Positions 1 through 10,502 of a DNA stretch of 64,000 nt are shown one piece after another. The notes beneath the pieces were generated by a model. It was not told the origin of the DNA. It made no database searches and saw only the letters and a list, made by a program, of their open reading frames with translations. Position 1 is the stretch's first letter, and every line of letters starts with the position of its first letter. Source of the stretch: Adenophora triphylla var. japonica (taxonomy: Eukaryota; Streptophyta; Magnoliopsida; Asterales; Campanulaceae); contig JAFEMH010002560.1 of assembly GCA_022495995.1 (NCBI GenBank), forward strand, positions 186,001 through 250,000, read 5' to 3'. The position numbers and the translations under genes are program-made.

Positions 1-720
1 CAAGATAATAATTGTGCTTTCAACGAAAAGAATATTATTTTTGTTGATAATTTTCTATCCATGGGGGGAGATGAAGAGATTGTTTATGAGGAGGATGTTT
101 GCGAGATAGAAGATGATCAACAAATGAAGGAGGAAGAATTAAAGGAGGAGGAAGAAATAATTGTTGATTGGTCTAAACCCCCTGTCTTTGATGAGGATTT
201 GGGAATAGATCATGGAAAGGATGGGGCGGACGATCGACGGATGAGTGTTATCAATGCTAATATATTTTTATTGCAGGAAGAACACAAATTATGTTGGCTT
301 GGGGAAAAGAAACAAATTTATTCCAAATACTTGTTCCATTGGGACGGAAAAGTATTCTTTCCGAGGACGAGGAAAACTTTGATTTATTCAAAATATTTAT
401 TTTTCTGGGGCGGGTCTTGCCAAATATCGGACGAGAACTCGGGGTCGAGTTCTTTTGAAGAGAGGGTGAATGGTGTAATACGGGACGGAGGACGAAGGGG
501 CGTGTGCTCGGCTGAGCGACTTCTTGACTCGGCCGAGGGGAAGGGAACAGAATCTTGGTTTTTTTTTTACAGTGGTTATGCTCGGCCGAGTGGCATGGCT
601 GCCTCGGCCGAGGGGTTCCTGGAGGCATCTGAAGTGTTTTGTCTTTTCGTCAAAAGGCATGTCTTTTCGTTTTGTGTCTTTTCATTTTGGTACAGATTCA
701 TGGTCTTTCATTATGTCTAG
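1..720 (+). pseudogene. Retroelement-derived ORF remnant, open at window edge
   Basis: The frame is open from base 1 to a stop at 718-720; the first ATG is at 61 but the frame clearly enters from upstream. The first ~80 codons are very acidic (runs of Glu and Asp, with a VDWSKPP stretch). From about base 250 the composition changes and the codons run through LTR-like DNA with palindromes and a TATA box, so the C-terminal part is unlikely to be real protein. I recognise no domain. The context, immediately left of a Sirevirus LTR and ending in promoter-like DNA, suggests the 3' end of another LTR element followed by its LTR. This is inference. Confidence 0.35.
507..612. repeat. Cluster of CTCGGCCGAG palindromes
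   Basis: The perfect 10-bp palindrome CTCGGCCGAG occurs at 528-537, 581-590 and 603-612, with a one-mismatch copy (CTCGGCTGAG) at 507-516. They lie upstream of a TATAAATA box at 737-744, as expected for the U3 part of an LTR. Confidence 0.8.
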
Positions 721-736
721 AATGTTCTTTGATTAG

Positions 737-744
737 TATAAATA
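737..744 (+). promoter_or_regulatory. TATA box of a truncated LTR-like segment
   Basis: TATAAATA, the same octamer seen in the other plus-strand LTRs of this window. The Sirevirus LTR starts 12 bp downstream, so if this is a promoter it was separated from its transcript by that insertion. Confidence 0.4.
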
Positions 745-755
745 GTTATGGTAGG

Positions 756-1726
756 TGTTAATGCAGACTGTGGGTGTTACCACAGGTGCTATCACTGGCA
801 GTTGGGTGTTACCCGAACTGGAATGAGTTGTAATTTAATAATTCTTTCTATATTAATTTATATCCTAATGTCTAATATTATTTGCAAGATATATGTGTTT
901 TTTGGTCCATATTTCAGGTTAATACATGATTGGATTAAATGCTAAAATCAAGGAAGAAGTTGGTGAAGGAGTTACACGTAAATAGAAGATTTACGAGTAA
1001 CTTTTGCTTGGTCCATATTTGTTGATGAAGAAGAAAAACGTGGGAAGACCAAGTCATGGAGTTGTTGCTGATTATTTGAAGTGTACAATACAAAGAAAGC
1101 AAGAGAGTACAAGGTGATGAAGCAAGGACTTGGGCTTCAAGAATTCGGTTGCTACTTTTTAGGGAAGTTAACGCATGAAGAGGAATTCAACCCAAGAAAT
1201 CTCTCCACTCCTCACACACGAACTGAAGGTCAAAGGCTGATATTTTGGAGTAGCCTCCAAGGCATTGAAAGGCTATAAATAGTTTAGGTGTGTTTCATTT
1301 GAAGTATGCCAAATATCAAACACACACACCATAGCACAAGAGAGACAAAGTTCTTTGGTTCGCATATCCTTCCTCCCTTGTGATTCTAGCTTAAACACTG
1401 AGTGTTTAAGAGAGTGTTGGCTAAGGATAGGATTCGTTCTTTGTCTCATTTAGTTCCATAGAGCCTTATCATTGTATTAGCAATAGGGAACTTTCGACTT
1501 TGTAATTTTTCTATATTGATTATAAAGTCTTCGCCATCTAGGCACACTCAAGTTATATATTTATATAACTTGAGAAAATTATATCTTGTGTTATTTATTT
1601 CCGCTGCACAAAGTTTTTACAAACTATTTTATTTGGTGTGTGTGTGCTGTCCGTCAGTGTGTTATCCAAGTTGTTGGGTAACATCTACGGTAACATCTCT
1701 TTCCAGTGAAGCCATTGACAATTTCA
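756..1726 (+). repeat. 5' LTR of the Sirevirus
   Basis: Starts TGTTAATGCAGACTG and ends CAATTTCA; the same boundaries delimit the copy at 10503-11481. A TATAAATA box lies at 1274-1281. Many point differences and small indels separate the two LTRs (for example around 940-1020 versus 10680-10760), so the insertion is not recent. The first 70 bp contain GTGTTACC and GTGCTATC motifs repeated elsewhere in the element. Confidence 0.9.
1274..1281 (+). promoter_or_regulatory. TATA box in Sirevirus 5' LTR
   Basis: TATAAATA inside the LTR, matched by the same octamer at 11021-11028 in the 3' LTR. It would define the start of the R region. Confidence 0.6.
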
Positions 1727-1728
1727 AT

Positions 1729-1740
1729 TGGTATCAAAGC
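1729..1740 (+). promoter_or_regulatory. Primer-binding site, tRNA-iMet type
   Basis: TGGTATCAAAGC, two bases after the LTR end, differs by one base from the complement of the 3' end of plant initiator tRNA-Met, the usual Copia primer. Confidence 0.8.
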
Positions 1741-1778
1741 AGGTCACTTGACGATACTAAGTGCTTGGTCTAGGTGTC

Positions 1779-2186
1779 ATGGCTTATGATCCGGCTAATC
1801 CTAACAATACGCGTCTTCCTGTGTTAGATGGCTCGAATTATTGTTATTGGAAGATCCGTCTACGCTCGCATATCAAATCAATTGATCTTCGAGCATGGCG
1901 ATCTATAACAAATGGTTACTCCTTACCAATGTTACCTGCTGATGAAGATGGTGACGTACAAGTCAAACACGAATCGAATGGAACATGGAAGAGATCAACC
2001 AAGCTAGTTTCAATGAAAAGGCACTTAATGCCATTTTTGAGTGGGTTGATATGCATATTTTCAAACTTATTCAAAATAGTTCCACTGCAAAGGAAGCATG
2101 GGACATTTTACAACGTTTTTGTGAAGGTGATGGCAGTGTGCGTGAAACTAAGTTTAGGGGTCTTACTAGCCGAATTGAAAGATTAA
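1779..2186 (+). pseudogene. Sirevirus gag, N-terminal part before a frameshift
   Basis: The natural start is the ATG at 1779 (MAYDPANP...), 39 bp past the primer site. Codons ~13-35 contain PVLDGSNYCYWK and IKSID, the usual N-terminal signature of Copia gag (DUF4219/UBN2-like), which packages the element RNA. The match ends near 1985, where the gag sense continues in another frame (1985-4219), so a single-base indel has broken the gene at about 1960-1990. The frame beyond that to 2186 is meaningless. Confidence 0.75.
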
Positions 2187-4219
2187 GGATGGGTGAAAAT
2201 GAAACTATTCCTTCTTATTTTGAAAAATTATTTGATATTGCTAATGAGTGTCAATTATTGGGTGAACCTTTTACCAACAAACAACTTGTCTCAAAAGCAA
2301 TTAGAACCCTTCCTGAGCGTTTTAATATGAAAGTTTCATTTATAGAAGAGGCTCATAATCTTTCAACTATGGATATCAATTCTTTAATGAGTATTTTGAA
2401 AAACTTTGAGTTAAATCTCTTAGATCAAAGTGAAGCATCTAAAGGGAAAAATATTGTTTTGAAAACTCAAGCCTCGAGTTCTTTGGATGAAAACGAAGAT
2501 GAGGTTTTTGAAGAAATTGATGAGAATGCTAGTGTTGCTTTACTTGCTAGAAAATACAATTCTATGGTTAGAAAGTATAACAATGAAAAAATGCAGGTGA
2601 AAGCAAAGGAGAAGCAAACCAAGGTTTATGATTCGATGCCAAAAAGAACTTTCCCATCTAACCCAAGGTTGAACCCAAGAAGAGCATCATCAGATCAGTT
2701 AAGGTCTGATCCAAAACACATTGAATTCATTCAATGTCATGCTTGTTCGGGTTGGGGTCACTATTCCTTAGAGTGTGCAAACACTCTAAGGAAGAGAGGA
2801 AAGAACCTATGGGTTTCTCTCAGTGATGATGAGGATGAAGGACCATCTCAGGAGGTAGAATCTGATCAAACAACCATGTTTGTCACAGTAAGTAACACGG
2901 AAAAGGACAGTGTTACCCAAGGTGTTATCCAGTCTGAGATAACATCAGTGATCACACCCGACAGGTATGATGAATTATGTGATAATAATGCCATTTGTTT
3001 TGTTAGCTCTTCTAACCCTGATACAGGAAGTACACAAGAGGATGAGCAGAGCAAAGATGACCTCATTTCCGGGTTAAAAGACCTTTACGAGGCGTTGCTC
3101 ATGGAATGGAAGAAAGAGAACAATTTGGTTAAGTCCTTAACCAAGAAGAACGAAGGACTCCTGGCCTATGTGACTCATATGGAGGTTCAAGCAACTAAGA
3201 GAGAAATCGAGCTTGAAAGAGTCAAGGGCAATTTGACTCTAGCCGAAACCACCTTGAAGAAGCTCAACACTGGATCTACCAAATTGGATGAGATCTTGAA
3301 CTTGAGTACACCTCTCAGAGCAGGTATTGGTTTTCAAGAATCTTTGAATAGTATTCTTTCTACTTTGTCTATGAATGATAATGAAAATTGTTTTGTTAAG
3401 GAACGGTTTTTTGACAAAGATTCTTCTTCAAAAGAACCATGTGACAAAGGGAAGGTGTGTCAATATTGTCACACACCTGGACATTTTAAAAATAAATGCC
3501 ATATTATTTCGAAAAAATTGTCCAGTCCCTTGGTGTTACCTGAGGTGTTGCCCAACACACAGGATAACACACCCAATCAGAATGGTAAAAATTCAAAAAA
3601 GGTGTGGAAACCAAAAGCTAATCTGAAATGTGATGTAGTGTACACTGCTTTAAAAACAAATATTGAAGGTTCTTGGTACTTTGATAGTGGGTGTTCACGT
3701 CATATGACAGGAACAAAATTGTTTTTAAAAGACTATGAAACGATTCATGGGGGTAGTGTAACATATGGTGGTGGGAGCAAGAGTAATATCATTGGGAGAG
3801 GGACACTAAATGTGTCTAGATTTCCAACCTTAAAGAATGTCTTACATGTTGATGGACTTGTAACTAATTTAATTAGTTTTAGTCAACTTTGTGATGACAA
3901 CTTAGAGGTAAAATTTAATAAAGATACTTGTGAAGTTTATGACAAGACTAACAATTGTGTGATGACAGGTACAAGATCTAGTGATAATTGTTATCTTGTC
4001 GAAGACAAGCAAGTATGCCATTCGGCAAAACTTGATGACACTACATTGTGGCATCAAAAGTTGGGACATGTTCACTTTCGTAACATAGAAAAGATTGTTA
4101 ACCTAGATGCTGTCCAAGGCATTCCTAGTCTTGATCTTAAACAAAAAATTGTTTGTGAGGATTGTCTCAAAGGAAAACAAACTCGTGTTACCCATAGTGC
4201 TGCCCAACACAATGAGTAA
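1985..4219 (+). CDS. Sirevirus gag-protease-integrase N-terminus
   Basis: 744 codons. Gag helices run to about residue 150. Two perfect C-x2-C-x4-H-x4-C zinc knuckles lie at residues 251-264 and 492-505, separated by an acidic and coiled-coil-like variable region, as in Sirevirus gag. Aspartic protease follows with the catalytic triplet Asp-Ser-Gly at residue 567. The integrase zinc domain (HHCC) starts near residue 690 (LWHQKLGH) and ends with CEDCLKGK. The frame stops at a TAA (4217-4219), but the same frame continues directly into the integrase core, so this is one in-frame nonsense codon. The real N-terminus lies in the preceding block at 1779. Confidence 0.85.
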   Translation: MEEINQASFNEKALNAIFEWVDMHIFKLIQNSSTAKEAWDILQRFCEGDGSVRETKFRGLTSRIERLRMGENETIPSYFEKLFDIANECQLLGEPFTNKQLVSKAIRTLPERFNMKVSFIEEAHNLSTMDINSLMSILKNFELNLLDQSEASKGKNIVLKTQASSSLDENEDEVFEEIDENASVALLARKYNSMVRKYNNEKMQVKAKEKQTKVYDSMPKRTFPSNPRLNPRRASSDQLRSDPKHIEFIQCHACSGWGHYSLECANTLRKRGKNLWVSLSDDEDEGPSQEVESDQTTMFVTVSNTEKDSVTQGVIQSEITSVITPDRYDELCDNNAICFVSSSNPDTGSTQEDEQSKDDLISGLKDLYEALLMEWKKENNLVKSLTKKNEGLLAYVTHMEVQATKREIELERVKGNLTLAETTLKKLNTGSTKLDEILNLSTPLRAGIGFQESLNSILSTLSMNDNENCFVKERFFDKDSSSKEPCDKGKVCQYCHTPGHFKNKCHIISKKLSSPLVLPEVLPNTQDNTPNQNGKNSKKVWKPKANLKCDVVYTALKTNIEGSWYFDSGCSRHMTGTKLFLKDYETIHGGSVTYGGGSKSNIIGRGTLNVSRFPTLKNVLHVDGLVTNLISFSQLCDDNLEVKFNKDTCEVYDKTNNCVMTGTRSSDNCYLVEDKQVCHSAKLDDTTLWHQKLGHVHFRNIEKIVNLDAVQGIPSLDLKQKIVCEDCLKGKQTRVTHSAAQHNE

Positions 4220-5107
4220 CACACTGGTACAACACATTGTTTTCAACTCTTGCATATGGATCTAATGGGTCCACTTGAGATAGAAAGTTTTGGGGGCAAG
4301 AAATATACTTATGACATTGTTGATGATTTTTCAAGATTTACATGGGTTTATTTTTTAAGGGAAAAATCTGAGACCTTTGAAAAGTTCAAAATCTTGCACT
4401 CTAGGATCAAAAACATGTTTTGTGCTTCAATTTTTCGAATTAGGTCCGATCATGGGAGGGAATTTGAGAATGTTTCTTTTTCAAATTTTTGTGAAAGAAA
4501 AGGTATTCACCATGAATTTTCAGCTTCAAAAACACCTCAACAAAATGGGGTAGCTGAAAGGAAGAATAGGACTTTACTTGAAATGACTCGTGTGATGTTA
4601 TTTTCAAAGAGAATTTCGAAAAGATTTTGGGCAGAGGCACTAAATACGGCTTGTCACACGGCCAATAGAGTTTTTCTAAGACCCGGCACAACCATGACTT
4701 CATACGAAATTTTGAATGGTAGGAAACCAAAAGTTCATTATTTTCATGTCTTTGGTTGTGTGTGTTACATTCTCAATGATCGGGACTACTTAGCAAAATT
4801 GGACTCTAAGAGTGATAAGGCCATTTTTCTTGGGAATGCTTCAAATAGTCGTGCATATAGGGTATTTAATCTAAGGTTAAAAACCATCCAAGAATCTATG
4901 AATATTGTTTTTGATGATCACTCAAGTATTGCAAGAGAAAATGTTCAAGAGACACCCTTGGAGCTGTTGGAAGAAGTCAGTCCAGAAGGTGTTACCACAG
5001 GTGTTACCACGAATGCTAACGCTGATAGTAACACGAAAACTGAGCAGGGTGTTATCATTGATGAGATAACACCTCAGATAGCATCTGATTCCACCCAAAG
5101 CAAATGA
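4220..5107 (+). CDS. Sirevirus integrase catalytic core
   Basis: In the same frame as 1985-4219 after one stop codon. The DDE triad is visible: Asp at 4259-4261 (HMDLMGP), Asp at 4448-4450 (RSDHGREF), Glu at 4556-4558 (GVAERKNR), with the canonical 35 residues between the second Asp and the Glu. This enzyme inserts the cDNA into the host genome. The C-terminal ~60 residues are a variable linker containing repeated GVTTGVTT and GVIIDEIT peptides encoded by the element-wide GTGTTACC/GATAACAC motifs. It ends at a TGA (5105-5107) produced by a frameshift, since the sense continues in the next frame. Confidence 0.85.
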   Translation, partial: HTGTTHCFQLLHMDLMGPLEIESFGGKKYTYDIVDDFSRFTWVYFLREKSETFEKFKILHSRIKNMFCASIFRIRSDHGREFENVSFSNFCERKGIHHEFSASKTPQQNGVAERKNRTLLEMTRVMLFSKRISKRFWAEALNTACHTANRVFLRPGTTMTSYEILNGRKPKVHYFHVFGCVCYILNDRDYLAKLDSKSDKAIFLGNASNSRAYRVFNLRLKTIQESMNIVFDDHSSIARENVQETPLELLEEVSPEGVTTGVTTNANADSNTKTEQGVIIDEITPQIASDSTQSK

Positions 5108-6569
5108 AGATCAAGAAGGAGTTGAAACAGAGGTTCACGAGAATGTGAGAAGAGATCCTCCACCTAGAATCAGTAGGAATCATCCTACAACCCAAGTAAT
5201 TGGGGAGGTGAATGAGGGTGTACAAACAAGACTTATGAATCTCATTAGTGACCGTGACATGGTAAGGTATGTGTGCATGTCCACCACATACTCAAAGGTA
5301 ACATACTCTTGTTTTACTTCATCCGTAGAACCTAAAAATGTGATTGAAGCTTTGAAAGATAATTTTTGGATTCAAGCAATGCAAGATGAACTTGATCAAT
5401 TTGCTCGTAACAATGTTTGGTCTTTAGTACCCCGTCCCTCAAACACTAATGTTATTGGGACAAAATGGATTTTCAAAAACAAGACCGATGAGTATGGAAA
5501 CATTGTTAGGAACAAGGCTCGTCTTGTGGCCCAAGGCTATACACAAGTGGAAGGTATTGACTATGACGAGACCTTTGCACCTGTGGCTAGAATTGAGTCA
5601 ATAAGACTTTTATTGGCCATTGCTTGTTTTCTTAAAATCACATTGTTTCAAATGGACGTCAAAGCAGCATTTTTAAATGGATACTTAGATGAGGAAGTTT
5701 TTGTTGAACAACCAAAAGGCTTTGAAGATTCATTTCAACCAGACCATGTGTATAGACTTGATAAAACTCTTTATGGGTTGAAGCAAGCTCCACGTGCATG
5801 GTATGGTAGGTTAACTAGTTTTTTACTAGAGTATGGTTTTACTAGAGGAGAAGCAGATAGGACTTTATTCATTCTTAAACATGGAAAAGAACTTGTCGTG
5901 GTTCAAATCTATGTTGATGATATAGTATATGGCTCTACATCAAAAACTTGTTTAAATGATTTTGTAGAGGCTATGACATCAACATTTGAAATGAGCATGA
6001 TGGGGGAACTTAACTTCTTTCTAGGCATGCAGGTTAAGCAATCAAGTGAAGGGATTTTCATCTCCCAAAGCAAATATGCAAGGAACCTGGTAAAGAAGTT
6101 TGGGTTGGAAGGTTCGAAGAGCTCAAAAATTCCTATGGGCACTTCTCTCAAAATTGGAAAAGATCAAGTGGGAGAAGATGTTGATCCAACCCTATATCGT
6201 TCCATGATAGGTAGTCTCCTTTACCTTACTTCTAGTCGTCCTGATTTGATGTACAGTGTGTGTGTATGTGCTAGATATCAATCCAATCCTAAAGTGTCTC
6301 ACCTAAATTCTGTGAAAAAGATCATTAAATATGTATCTGGAACTAGTGATTTAGGGATTTGGTATAGTAAAGATACTAATACTAATTTAGTAGGCTTTAG
6401 TGACTCGGATTGGGCAGGGGATATGGATGATAGGAAAAGTACTAGTGGGGGGTGTTTTTACTTGGGAAATAATTTAGTATCATGGTATAGTAGAAAAAAA
6501 AATTGTGTTTCATTATCCACAAATTTGAATCGAGAATATGTTGCGGTGGTAGTTGTTGTTCACAACTAA
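5108..6569 (+). CDS. Sirevirus reverse transcriptase and RNase H N-terminus
   Basis: Frame continuing pol after a one-base indel near 5095; the first ATG is at 5145 but the sense is continuous. RT motifs in order: WIFKNKTDEYG and RLVAQGYTQ near 5465-5550, first catalytic Asp in DVKAAFLNG at 5655, TLYGLKQAPRAW near 5768, catalytic YVDD at 5910-5921. The RNase H start is the conserved DSDWAGD near 6403. Near 6520 the usual STAEAEYVA motif is degraded (STNLNREYVA) and the frame is lost; RNase H continues in the block ending at 6853. Confidence 0.85.
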
Positions 6570-6853
6570 TTTGGTTAAAACACATGCTTGATGATTATGG
6601 TCTTGATAGTAATATTTTGACCTTATACTGTGATAATTTGAGTGCTATTAATATTTCCAAAAATCCTGTACAACACTCCCGTACCAAACATATTGACATC
6701 CGTCATCATTTTTTAAGAGATATGGTAGATAAAAAGATAATAAATATAGAGCATATTGATACAAAGTATCAACTTGCTGATATTTTCACCAAACCCTTAG
6801 ACCATGATAGATTCTCTAGTCTAAAGAGGTCTCTTGGTCTTTGCATTCTCTAA
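6503..6853 (+). pseudogene. Sirevirus RNase H C-terminal part
   Basis: Meaningful from about 6545 (CCSQLIWLKHML). It holds the conserved YCDNLSAI motif with the third acidic residue, SRTKHIDIRHHFLRD, and the standard Copia ending QLADIFTKPLD. The stop at 6851-6853 is the natural pol end. It is separated from the rest of pol by a frameshift near 6540. Confidence 0.8.
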
Positions 6854-8195
6854 AAAATGTCCTCTGTTGTTAGGTGTTACCATGGGTGCTGATAACACCT
6901 GGGGTAACACATGTATACTAGTACATATTTTTTGCTTGTTTGGTTTTATTCTCTCTGCTGTAAGGGTTTCCATAGTTCTGTGAGCTATGAGAGTTCTCAC
7001 GGCTGCACATGCTGACCTTTTTGTTGTGGTAGGATAAGACCCTGTATAACACACTTAATAAAACTCCCTTTTGTGCTCAAAGTGACAAAGTCACTAATGT
7101 TGATATGTGATAAATAAAAGGAAAAGAGGCAATTCTTATACCATACTATTCTCTCGAGCTCGGGGCACGGCGTTCGTGGCGACGATGCACTCTTGCCAAT
7201 GAGAATGTATGAGGTGATTTATGCTAAGTATTAGGGACATGGAGTTCGCTACTACAGTGTACCCTACTTGAACGGCATAAATCAATGAAACTTTACACTT
7301 GAAATAAAACTCGGGGCACAGAGCTCGTTACTACGATGCTTTCTTGTTTAAAGAAGTGTAAAAGAATTTTATAAATTGCTATGCCTCGTGGTCTAACAAG
7401 CTTGTTATGCCTAAAGTGTTTAAAAATGGCTAAGCTTGTTATGCCTCAAATGTTTGAAACTGAATATATTTATCAAGGAATTTTTAACATATGTGTTATC
7501 ATAGATGTTACCATCATTGCCATTAACATATTTGTATGTGCTATATTATTTTTTTTCTCTTTATTTTCGGTTTAGTTATTTAAGTTTTTAAACTTTGAAA
7601 GTCTTTTTATTGTTTAAGAGTTTTAAAAGTTTGAAAAAGTCTTTAACTAACCAATTTATCTTTGATAAACAACTCAAATAACTAAATCCTAAAATCTAGG
7701 GATTTGATTTTCAAAAACCATATGGACTTGGTATATTTGTATTTGTTTATTATTTTTAGTTTTGTTTTCGTTTTATATATTTAAAAAATTAAAAATTAAA
7801 AAAATCTGAAAATAAAAAAAAAATTCAAAAAAAAAAAATATTTTTCAAAATAATGGCCGGATGTTAATCTTTTTGTGAGGGTTTTTGTATTTGATTTTTT
7901 CTTGTGGCCTAGAAAATAGGGGGAGTAAATTTTAATTGTAATTATTTTGTGTGGCTAGGAAAATAGGAGGAGGTTAATTAGGTGAGTAAAAATAGGTGGG
8001 ATAAGTCTAATCAAATTAAAATCCTATCCTAATTTGAATTCCCATTTTTTCTCCCTATCTCTCTCTAAGCCAACGCCTCCTCCCCCTTCTCTCTCTAGGC
8101 GGTATATACTCCCTCCGTCACCGTCAATCTCTCTCTCTCAAACCTTCCAAAATCAAAAACCTTCCAAAATTCCTAACCCTTCCTAAACCCTAACC
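6854..8195 (+). other. Sirevirus spacer between pol and env-like ORF
   Basis: Non-coding. It begins with a dyad of GTGTTACC and GATAACAC motifs (6868-6910). At 7150-7350 there are three degraded copies of a unit containing CTCGGGGCAC and CTACGATGC. Around 7381-7460 an AAGCTTGTTATGCCT sequence is duplicated. From 7570 the sequence is AT-rich with poly-A and poly-T runs, then a CT-rich leader (8050-8180) just before the env-like start. Confidence 0.6.
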
Positions 8196-10098
8196 ATGGC
8201 AACCCCTATCAAAAAGCAATCCGCCCCTTTGAAGGTCTCTCCGGGTGTTGGCTCAAGTGGTCCAAGTCAAATGGACACTTCGACCACCCCTCTGTGTCTT
8301 CGGCAATGACAATGTCGGTGGATGATCCTCCATTGGTGACAACAATGGCGCAACCCTTGCCCATTGTGACCTTACCACCTCTTCCACCCGTTCCATCAAC
8401 CAAAAAGCCAAAAAGAAAAGCCATTGCTCACAAACCCTCAGCACGACCCGTCAAAAAGAGGAGCTCAAGTAGGCTCACTGCAATGAGGAACAAAGGGACT
8501 TCAAAATCTAACACATCCTCCGATCCTGTTGAAGTTTCTGAAGAATCCTCTCTTGGTCTCTCCTCGGCTCATGTTTCGGATGAAGACTTCCATGCCGATG
8601 CTGAAAAGAGCCATTCTGTTGAGACATTTGAAGATTGGGAGATTGAGGAAGAAGAGCCCTTGTATGAAGTTGTGAAAAGAAACATTAAAGGCAAAAGCAA
8701 GTGGGCTGCTGTCAAAGATGTTACCCAGAAATCTGCAACACCCAAGGTAACATCCTCTGTTTCTAAAGCTTCGAAGTCTTCTATCAGTGAGTTTGCCTAT
8801 TCTGAGTCCACTGATTTTCTTGAGAAAGAGTTTGAAGATGTGAATGTTGCGTTTCCAAAACCTTACTTTTCATTGGAATTTTATCGAAAGGAAAATATGG
8901 AGTTTTGGTTGAAACATAGTGACACGAAAATTCTCAAAGAAAAGCACATAGACGAGGTTGATTTCAAAAAGCATGGTGTATTTCAGTTCTTGGAGGATAG
9001 AAATTTTTTGAAAGCTAACTTGCATCCTTTGAAATTTGTTGAAGCTATTGTCAAAAATTTCTATGCCAACCTTCATGCCAACCTAGATAATGAGAAGTCC
9101 GATCAATTTGGAAAGGTGTTTTTAAGGAACAAAATTTTTTCTATTACTCCTTCTTTGATCAACAAGACTTTAGGACTCCCAAATTTGGATGATGATGGTC
9201 CTATTGTTCATAAGGATGAAATTGATAGGTTTATCTCTCATGATGTCGTGCATGAATGGCCTCAGAACCCTAATCCCAAAACCAAAGTTCATTTTCTTGC
9301 TTCCCGTCTCACTTCACTCTTTGCCGTGCTTCACAAGCTTTGCATATTTAATTGGGTTCCTACTTCTAACGAGCAATATGTGACATTGCAACAAGCTGAA
9401 ATCTTGTATAAGTTGGGAAAGAATCGAAGAGTGAACTTGGGTAGATTGATCTTCAAACATTTGGCTTCGTGGGGTAGAAGAAAAGACATTACAATGTTTC
9501 CTTACCCTTCCTTAATCTTCCAAATTTTGAAATCTCAAAAATTGCCCATTGAAGAGTCGGATGAGTACACTCCCAGTCTTGATCTCTATGCTATAGATTC
9601 CCAGCTGACTAAGAAGAACACCAAGAGTGTAAGATACACAGGTGATCTTCCTTGGTCAAAGATAAATGAATTTGGGTCAAGTGATGCGGTTTCTGCTAAG
9701 GGTGTTACTCAATCTGTTATCCCGAATGTTACTTCGAAATCTCCAAGTTTTTCAGGATGCAGCTCATGTTCTTGCTAATGTATACAATTTGTTGGGGAAT
9801 GCTTCACCAACAATACCCAAGACCACAGTTTTGGCATTTCTCCACAAACAAACTTCTACCATTTCCGAGATTGTGCAAGGTTGGACAAAGCTCAAGGAGA
9901 TTACTGATGAATTCATCCAGCAGGTTTCTTCCCAAACCTGGGAGTTGATAGTGCGATGGAGCCGGTCCTAGTGGTGGTGGTGTTGGAGATGCCAATGGTG
10001 CCGCCGCACATGTTGCGATGGTGCCGACTTAGATGCTGGAGATGAAGAAGGGGATGAACAGGAGGAAGAAGAAGCTGATGATGAGCGAGAAGAGTGAG
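8196..10098 (+). pseudogene. Env-like ORF of the Sirevirus (putative plant transposon domain)
   Basis: Natural start probably the ATG at 8196 (MATPIKKQ), frameshifted near 8290 into a long frame 8294-9778, frameshifted again near 9745, and ending in an acidic Glu/Asp tail near 10098. The N-terminal third is basic and proline- or serine-rich. The central region (about 8830-9650) includes KFVEAIVKNFYANL and an FSITPSLINKTLGLP stretch, the pattern of the domain annotated as putative plant transposon protein and found in the extra ORF of SIRE and Athila elements. Its role is not established; an envelope function was proposed for SIRE1. I see no convincing signal peptide or membrane segment here. 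Confidence 0.7.
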
Positions 10099-10502
10099 TA
10101 CAATACATCGCCTGAAGGTTGATGTTGCCGCTCTTATGGTTATGGCATTTTTTTGGTGGTTGAAAAACAATTTACTTTTATGTTTTTATTTGATACATGT
10201 TTTAAATACTTTGGTGGTTTGTTTTATTTGCTTTTGGTTTTAAACTTTTAGGGTTGTTTGAACTTGAAGTAGCTTAGTAACTTTGGTTTATCTTTGGTAC
10301 TATAGGTTGCTAGTTATTTGGAAAACTTATTTTGGAAATTATGTTTTAATAACTAGTATTTTTGTGATAAATCATTGTGGTTGTTAATTCCTTGATTATG
10401 GGGGAGTTGATAACTATGGAAGTTACTCTGGTATGGCTAACAATATCTTGCAGGGATCAGCACTGTAGAGTTTGGAAAGAAATTATAAATTATGGGGGAG
10501 AT
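10099..10502 (+). other. Sirevirus 3' leader with polypurine tracts
   Basis: Non-coding T-rich DNA. A polypurine tract, TATGGGGGAGA, lies immediately before the 3' LTR at about 10491-10501. A second copy of the core, ATGGGGGAG, occurs about 100 bp upstream (near 10397). Extra tract-like copies are a known feature of Sireviruses. Confidence 0.65.

Noticed and set aside
257..660. Minus-strand frames of 123 and 87 codons at the left edge
   Set aside because: Overlap LTR-like DNA and each other, with no domain or plausible start context.
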